In this document: positions 30,677 through 33,838 of the stretch, one piece after another | Layout of the letters: the number at the start of each line of letters is the position of its first letter | Position numbering within the stretch: the first letter of the stretch is position 1 | NCBI GenBank assembly: GCA_002716385.1 | Contig: PBAX01000001.1 | Coordinates: 69,048 to 102,885 of the forward strand | DNA from: Phycisphaerae bacterium | GTDB lineage: Bacteria > Planctomycetota > Phycisphaerae > Phycisphaerales > SM1A02 | Reading direction: 5' to 3' | Length of the DNA stretch: 33,838 bases | The notes under the pieces: model-generated | Seen by the model: only the letters and a program-made list of their open reading frames with translations | Told to the model about the DNA's origin: nothing | Database searches by the model: none | Program-made: the position numbers and the translations under genes

Positions 30677-32128
30677 ATGCTCAGATTCCATACCTACGTG
30701 CTTATTGCCTTGATGATTCTGATTCTCAGTTCCTGCGGGCGGCCGGTAACGGATCCAATCGGGACACTGGGTAAAGCGGATGAACACAGCAGTCGCCATA
30801 GAACCAGCCTGATGATGCTCAAGGCCAGTCCAGACAGGACCAGTGCCGATGCAACGGATGCCTTGCAGGGTCTCATCTACAGACCCGGATATGCGGACGA
30901 TGTTCGACTTGAAGGCCTAGAGATTCTGGTCGAGACGAACCCAGATCGGTTGTTGAGGACGACGCGTCAGAGATTGCCTCGTATCGATGATCCGATGTGG
31001 CTGGAGGCCTACTGCCAATGGCTGGGCGATCAGGACTGGTCCGATCCACAGAAGAAGGCGGCGGTGAACGAGGCGCTCGTGAGCAGTTGGGGTGTTTTCT
31101 GGCCGGTATGGACTGACGAGGAAGATCGTCCGGAATACAAGGCGCTTGTGAAGATCAATGGTCAGGCCCAGGTGATTCCACTCGTCTTCGATGTCTTCAA
31201 GCAAAGCAAGAAGGGGTCGCAACAGGGGCTGCGAGATCGTTGTTGGGTTCTGCTGCATCGTCTTGGTAGAAGAAGCGAACTGATCGAACTCGTAGAGCAG
31301 ACCCCTGCAGATTCGGACAATCTCATGATGGTCGATCTCAAGGCTGCGGTAGATGATTTCGGGACCGTTCCCTATAACCGTGAAGAGATCCTCTGGTTGC
31401 GAAAGCTCCGTCAGCCTGAACGCGCTGGTTTCTGGCAGGAGGCCAAGGTGGCGGTGGTGAACATGCCTCAGAGCAGAAGGCGTGAGATGGAGATCCGAGA
31501 TCTTCCAGTCGTTGTCGCGGCGGCACGACACAGGCCAGAATTGCTGGCTGCCTCGAAGCCGATGTTGCTCGAGACCACGGAAGCAAAGCTTCGCAACATC
31601 AAGCACTACTACGAAAAAGAACCCGGCATGCCAACCGATGGCAGTCGACGAGAGCGTTTTCGAACACATCGCGATGTCATCACTTGGGGGGATGTCGCAG
31701 CCATCACCCTGGCCATGGAGGCGTTGTCGCAGGTGCCTGTCCGATCGCACATCTTCGACTACGCCGATCGGGATCATGATGACAAGGGGACCGAATATGG
31801 CGGGATAATCCAGCTCGATGATTCGGGGCGTTTCGAGCTCCGTGAGTTCCCTCCCAAGATCAGAAGTCATGATCGTCGCTTCAATGCCTCCCAGCAGATG
31901 TTCAATGCCGGTTACACCGCCTTGTTCCACATGCATTTTCATGCGCAACGACACAGAAACGGTGATCATGCGGGCCCGGGCCTTGGGGATCTCAACTATG
32001 CGGAGAACACAAGGACGAACAATCTGGTCTTCACATTCGTCGACAAGAACACCATGAACGTCGACTTCTATCGACACGGCAAGGTGATCGTGGATCTGGG
32101 GACAATCAAGCGTCCCTCAGCTGAATAG
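30677..32128 (+). CDS. Large lipoprotein of unknown function
   Basis: A 483-residue predicted lipoprotein with lipobox ILSSC (Cys20). The N-terminal part (about 60-330) is rich in helical repeats around DALQGLIYRPGYADDVRLEGLEILVETNPDR, resembling HEAT/TPR-like solenoids. The C-terminal part has FDYADRDHDDKGTEYGGIIQLD and a GYTALFHMHFHAQRHRNGDHAGPG segment with several His/Asp, suggesting a metal-binding or hydrolase-like domain not assigned here. ATG 30677 fits the signal peptide; the frame is open to TTG 30656. It is followed by an M48 protease and may be expressed with it. Confidence 0.75.
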   Translation: MLRFHTYVLIALMILILSSCGRPVTDPIGTLGKADEHSSRHRTSLMMLKASPDRTSADATDALQGLIYRPGYADDVRLEGLEILVETNPDRLLRTTRQRLPRIDDPMWLEAYCQWLGDQDWSDPQKKAAVNEALVSSWGVFWPVWTDEEDRPEYKALVKINGQAQVIPLVFDVFKQSKKGSQQGLRDRCWVLLHRLGRRSELIELVEQTPADSDNLMMVDLKAAVDDFGTVPYNREEILWLRKLRQPERAGFWQEAKVAVVNMPQSRRREMEIRDLPVVVAAARHRPELLAASKPMLLETTEAKLRNIKHYYEKEPGMPTDGSRRERFRTHRDVITWGDVAAITLAMEALSQVPVRSHIFDYADRDHDDKGTEYGGIIQLDDSGRFELREFPPKIRSHDRRFNASQQMFNAGYTALFHMHFHAQRHRNGDHAGPGLGDLNYAENTRTNNLVFTFVDKNTMNVDFYRHGKVIVDLGTIKRPSAE

Positions 32129-32135
32129 CCGTCCC

Positions 32136-33494
32136 GTGTCTCCCTTCTCTCTGCTGCTGATCGCGGCGATTCTTCTTGTCGATGGGGGATATGGGCTGGC
32201 CCTTTCCTGGGCGACGCCGGAACCATGGCTCGTCTTCGTGATGGCGTTCGCGCCAGCGGTCGTGGTGGTGCTCTTGAGCTGGGTGGCTTGTCGAATGGTA
32301 CGCGAGTGTTTTGTTCGGGATGGAGACACCACAAGTGCGAGAAGAGTGGCCTCGGGCTGTCGGCTCTTCAGGTATCTGTTGATCCTCAACATGCTCTTCG
32401 TGATACTCGTGATGGATTGGTTGTCGGTCGTTCGAGGCGTGGCCGGTGATCAGATTCTTCTGGACGAGTTGATCGCGATCTCTCCGCTTCTCGTAGCTAG
32501 TCTGCTCATGGCTCGTTGCTGGTATCCGGTCGATCAGATCATGTCGAATCGGACGGTATCGACTCTGCGCAATGGCCCATGGCGATTCGCCTGGGGGCAG
32601 TTTTGCATGGAGCAGCTTCTGGTGCTCGTGCCGGCCCTGCTCGTGTTCGGAGTACTGGAATTGACGCAGACCACAGTTGTCCAGGCCTGGGGAGATGTGT
32701 TTGGGCAGTCTCTTCTCGTGCTAGGGGTCATTCTGGTGTTCGTTTCGACACCACTCATCATGCGACTGTTCCTGTCATGGAAGCCCATGGCGTCCGGCGA
32801 GCTGAGGGATCGTCTGCACAGCGTGTGCCGTCGACACCGTGTGCGTATCCGTGAGATTCTCCTGTGGCCTACGGGCGGACTGATACTGAATGCGGCCGTC
32901 ATCGGTCTGACCGGGAGATTGAGATACATCGTGTTAACCGAAACACTGGTGGATACCCTTCCGCAGGAATACACCGAGGCGGTCATGGCACATGAGGTGG
33001 CTCATGTGCGTCATGTCCACATCCCCTGGATGTTCGCATCGATTGTCGCGATGGTACTCATGATCGAAGTCGTGACGACTCCATTCGCCCATCTGCTGAT
33101 GGATGACGTATGGATCCAGCTCGGACTCATGCTTGTCACGATCGGAATCGGCTTCGGCTGGATTTCCCGCCGATTCGAGCAACAGGCCGATGCCTTCGCG
33201 GCGGTCCATCTGAGCGATTCCTCCGAAAATGACGTCGTCACGCTGCATTCGGTGACGACCGTCATGAACTCGCTCTATTCGATTGCCAGTCTCAACGGAG
33301 CGCCGGCAAATCGGTACAGTTGGCGTCATGGTTCGACCGCCTGGAGGTGTCGCAATCTGGAGCAGATAATCGGCTGTTCCCTCTCGAGTCTTCCAGTGGA
33401 TCGGCTTGTTTCAAGAATCAAGTTGGCCATTGTCCTGGTCGGCCTGATTTCGATCCTGATACTGGTTTCCAGCTCGACTGGAGTATTGGCATGA
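32136..33494 (+). CDS. M48-family membrane metalloprotease (HtpX/Ste24 type)
   Basis: A 452-residue polytopic zinc protease. The zinc motif HEVAH is at 286-290 (AHEVAHVRHVH) and the third ligand Glu lies in EQQADAFAA near 348, the M48 pattern. Several TM helices precede the catalytic domain (about 4-22, 30-50, 79-100, 110-130, 160-180, 190-212) and more follow. The start is GTG 32136, 7 bases after the previous stop. Such proteases remove misfolded membrane proteins or process envelope proteins. The stop overlaps dapF (ATGA). Confidence 0.87.
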   Translation: MSPFSLLLIAAILLVDGGYGLALSWATPEPWLVFVMAFAPAVVVVLLSWVACRMVRECFVRDGDTTSARRVASGCRLFRYLLILNMLFVILVMDWLSVVRGVAGDQILLDELIAISPLLVASLLMARCWYPVDQIMSNRTVSTLRNGPWRFAWGQFCMEQLLVLVPALLVFGVLELTQTTVVQAWGDVFGQSLLVLGVILVFVSTPLIMRLFLSWKPMASGELRDRLHSVCRRHRVRIREILLWPTGGLILNAAVIGLTGRLRYIVLTETLVDTLPQEYTEAVMAHEVAHVRHVHIPWMFASIVAMVLMIEVVTTPFAHLLMDDVWIQLGLMLVTIGIGFGWISRRFEQQADAFAAVHLSDSSENDVVTLHSVTTVMNSLYSIASLNGAPANRYSWRHGSTAWRCRNLEQIIGCSLSSLPVDRLVSRIKLAIVLVGLISILILVSSSTGVLA

Positions 33495-33838
33495 TCAATC
33501 AGCTCAAGGAATCGCTCAGATGGATGCATGGAACCGGCAACCGTTTCGCCATCATCGATCGTTCCGAACTGACTGGCGTCGATGACACCGAGCTGGCAAG
33601 AGCCTTGGGGGGATCGGTCGATGGACTGCTAGTCCTGCATCCGGGAGACGAATCATCCGATCTGGTCATGCAGGTCGTCAATGCGGATGGATCCCGGGCT
33701 GAGATGTGCGGCAACGGTTTGCGTTGCATCGCTGTTGACGCGTATCGCCGTGGCATCGTGAGAGGCAGAACGATCAGAATACGCGTGGGTGCTCATGTGG
33801 CCATGGCTCGTGTCCGGGACGGCTCATTGGACGAGCCG
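33491..33838 (+). CDS. dapF: Diaminopimelate epimerase, N-terminal part
   Basis: The frame runs to the window edge (116 codons visible) without a stop. It converts LL- to meso-diaminopimelate for lysine and peptidoglycan. The first-site signature is clear: NADGSRAEMCGNGLRCIA with the catalytic Cys. The N-terminal motif reads MHGTGNRFAIID where most DapF have HGxGNDF, so the Asp is replaced by Arg. The start overlaps the M48 protease stop (ATGA). The second catalytic Cys lies outside the window. Confidence 0.93.
   Translation, partial: MINQLKESLRWMHGTGNRFAIIDRSELTGVDDTELARALGGSVDGLLVLHPGDESSDLVMQVVNADGSRAEMCGNGLRCIAVDAYRRGIVRGRTIRIRVGAHVAMARVRDGSLDEP

Overview
The window is bacterial chromosome with ordinary housekeeping content and tight, often overlapping operons (many ATGA or TGATG junctions). 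Lineage is inferred from gene content only. The MraZ type, the MutL/DUF6754-like membrane operon, the rpmF-plsX-fab cluster with an embedded lipoprotein, many Cys-lipoproteins and an outer-membrane PagL-like barrel together suggest a Gram-negative Planctomycetota, most likely Phycisphaerae. No phage, IS element or CRISPR array was seen.

Layout, left to right. (1) 1-787: the 3' end of nadC, overlapped by a short catalytic-domain-only birA. (2) 869-9071: an eight-gene + strand operon with a MutL-type ATPase, a barrel-sandwich/KOW protein, a DUF6754-like membrane protein and three further membrane proteins, led by a two-TM protein and a small protein. It has no glutamate mutase subunit and looks like an uncharacterised envelope complex. 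(3) 9126-15742: a clear promoter, then rpmF-plsX-fabH-fabD-lipoprotein-fabG-acpP-fabF for type II fatty acid synthesis; acpP has its own promoter. (4) 15792-18077, minus strand: a lipoprotein, a PagL-like outer-membrane lipid A deacylase, a structured RNA with a strong terminator, and a PNP-family nucleosidase. (5) 18166-22757: tRNA-Glu(UUC), a membrane-anchored protein, aroB, a ParA-type ATPase fused to a glycogen-binding-like domain, and a P-loop-less MinD-like partner. (6) 22841-28549: a DUF2752 protein, two paralogous lipoproteins, a divergent GT-B-like protein, a minus-strand amidohydrolase, a GT4 glycosyltransferase and a minus-strand flavin-reductase-like protein. (7) 28840-30563: mraZ outside a dcw cluster with an operator-like repeat inside its promoter, a highly structured RNA, then csrA and a NifU-like scaffold on the minus strand. 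(8) 30677-33838: a large lipoprotein, a membrane M48 metalloprotease and the 5' part of dapF.

The most notable item is the 29490-29889 region on the + strand. It contains four stem-loops whose hexaloops all read A-N-G-G-A-N, the core CsrA recognition motif, followed by more hairpins and a Rho-independent terminator. It converges on csrA, whose stop lies 27 bases beyond the terminator. This looks like a CsrB/RsmZ-type CsrA-sequestering small RNA next to its target protein gene. The second is the MutL/DUF6754-like membrane operon. The third is the ParA-glycogen-binding-domain fusion with its degenerate partner.
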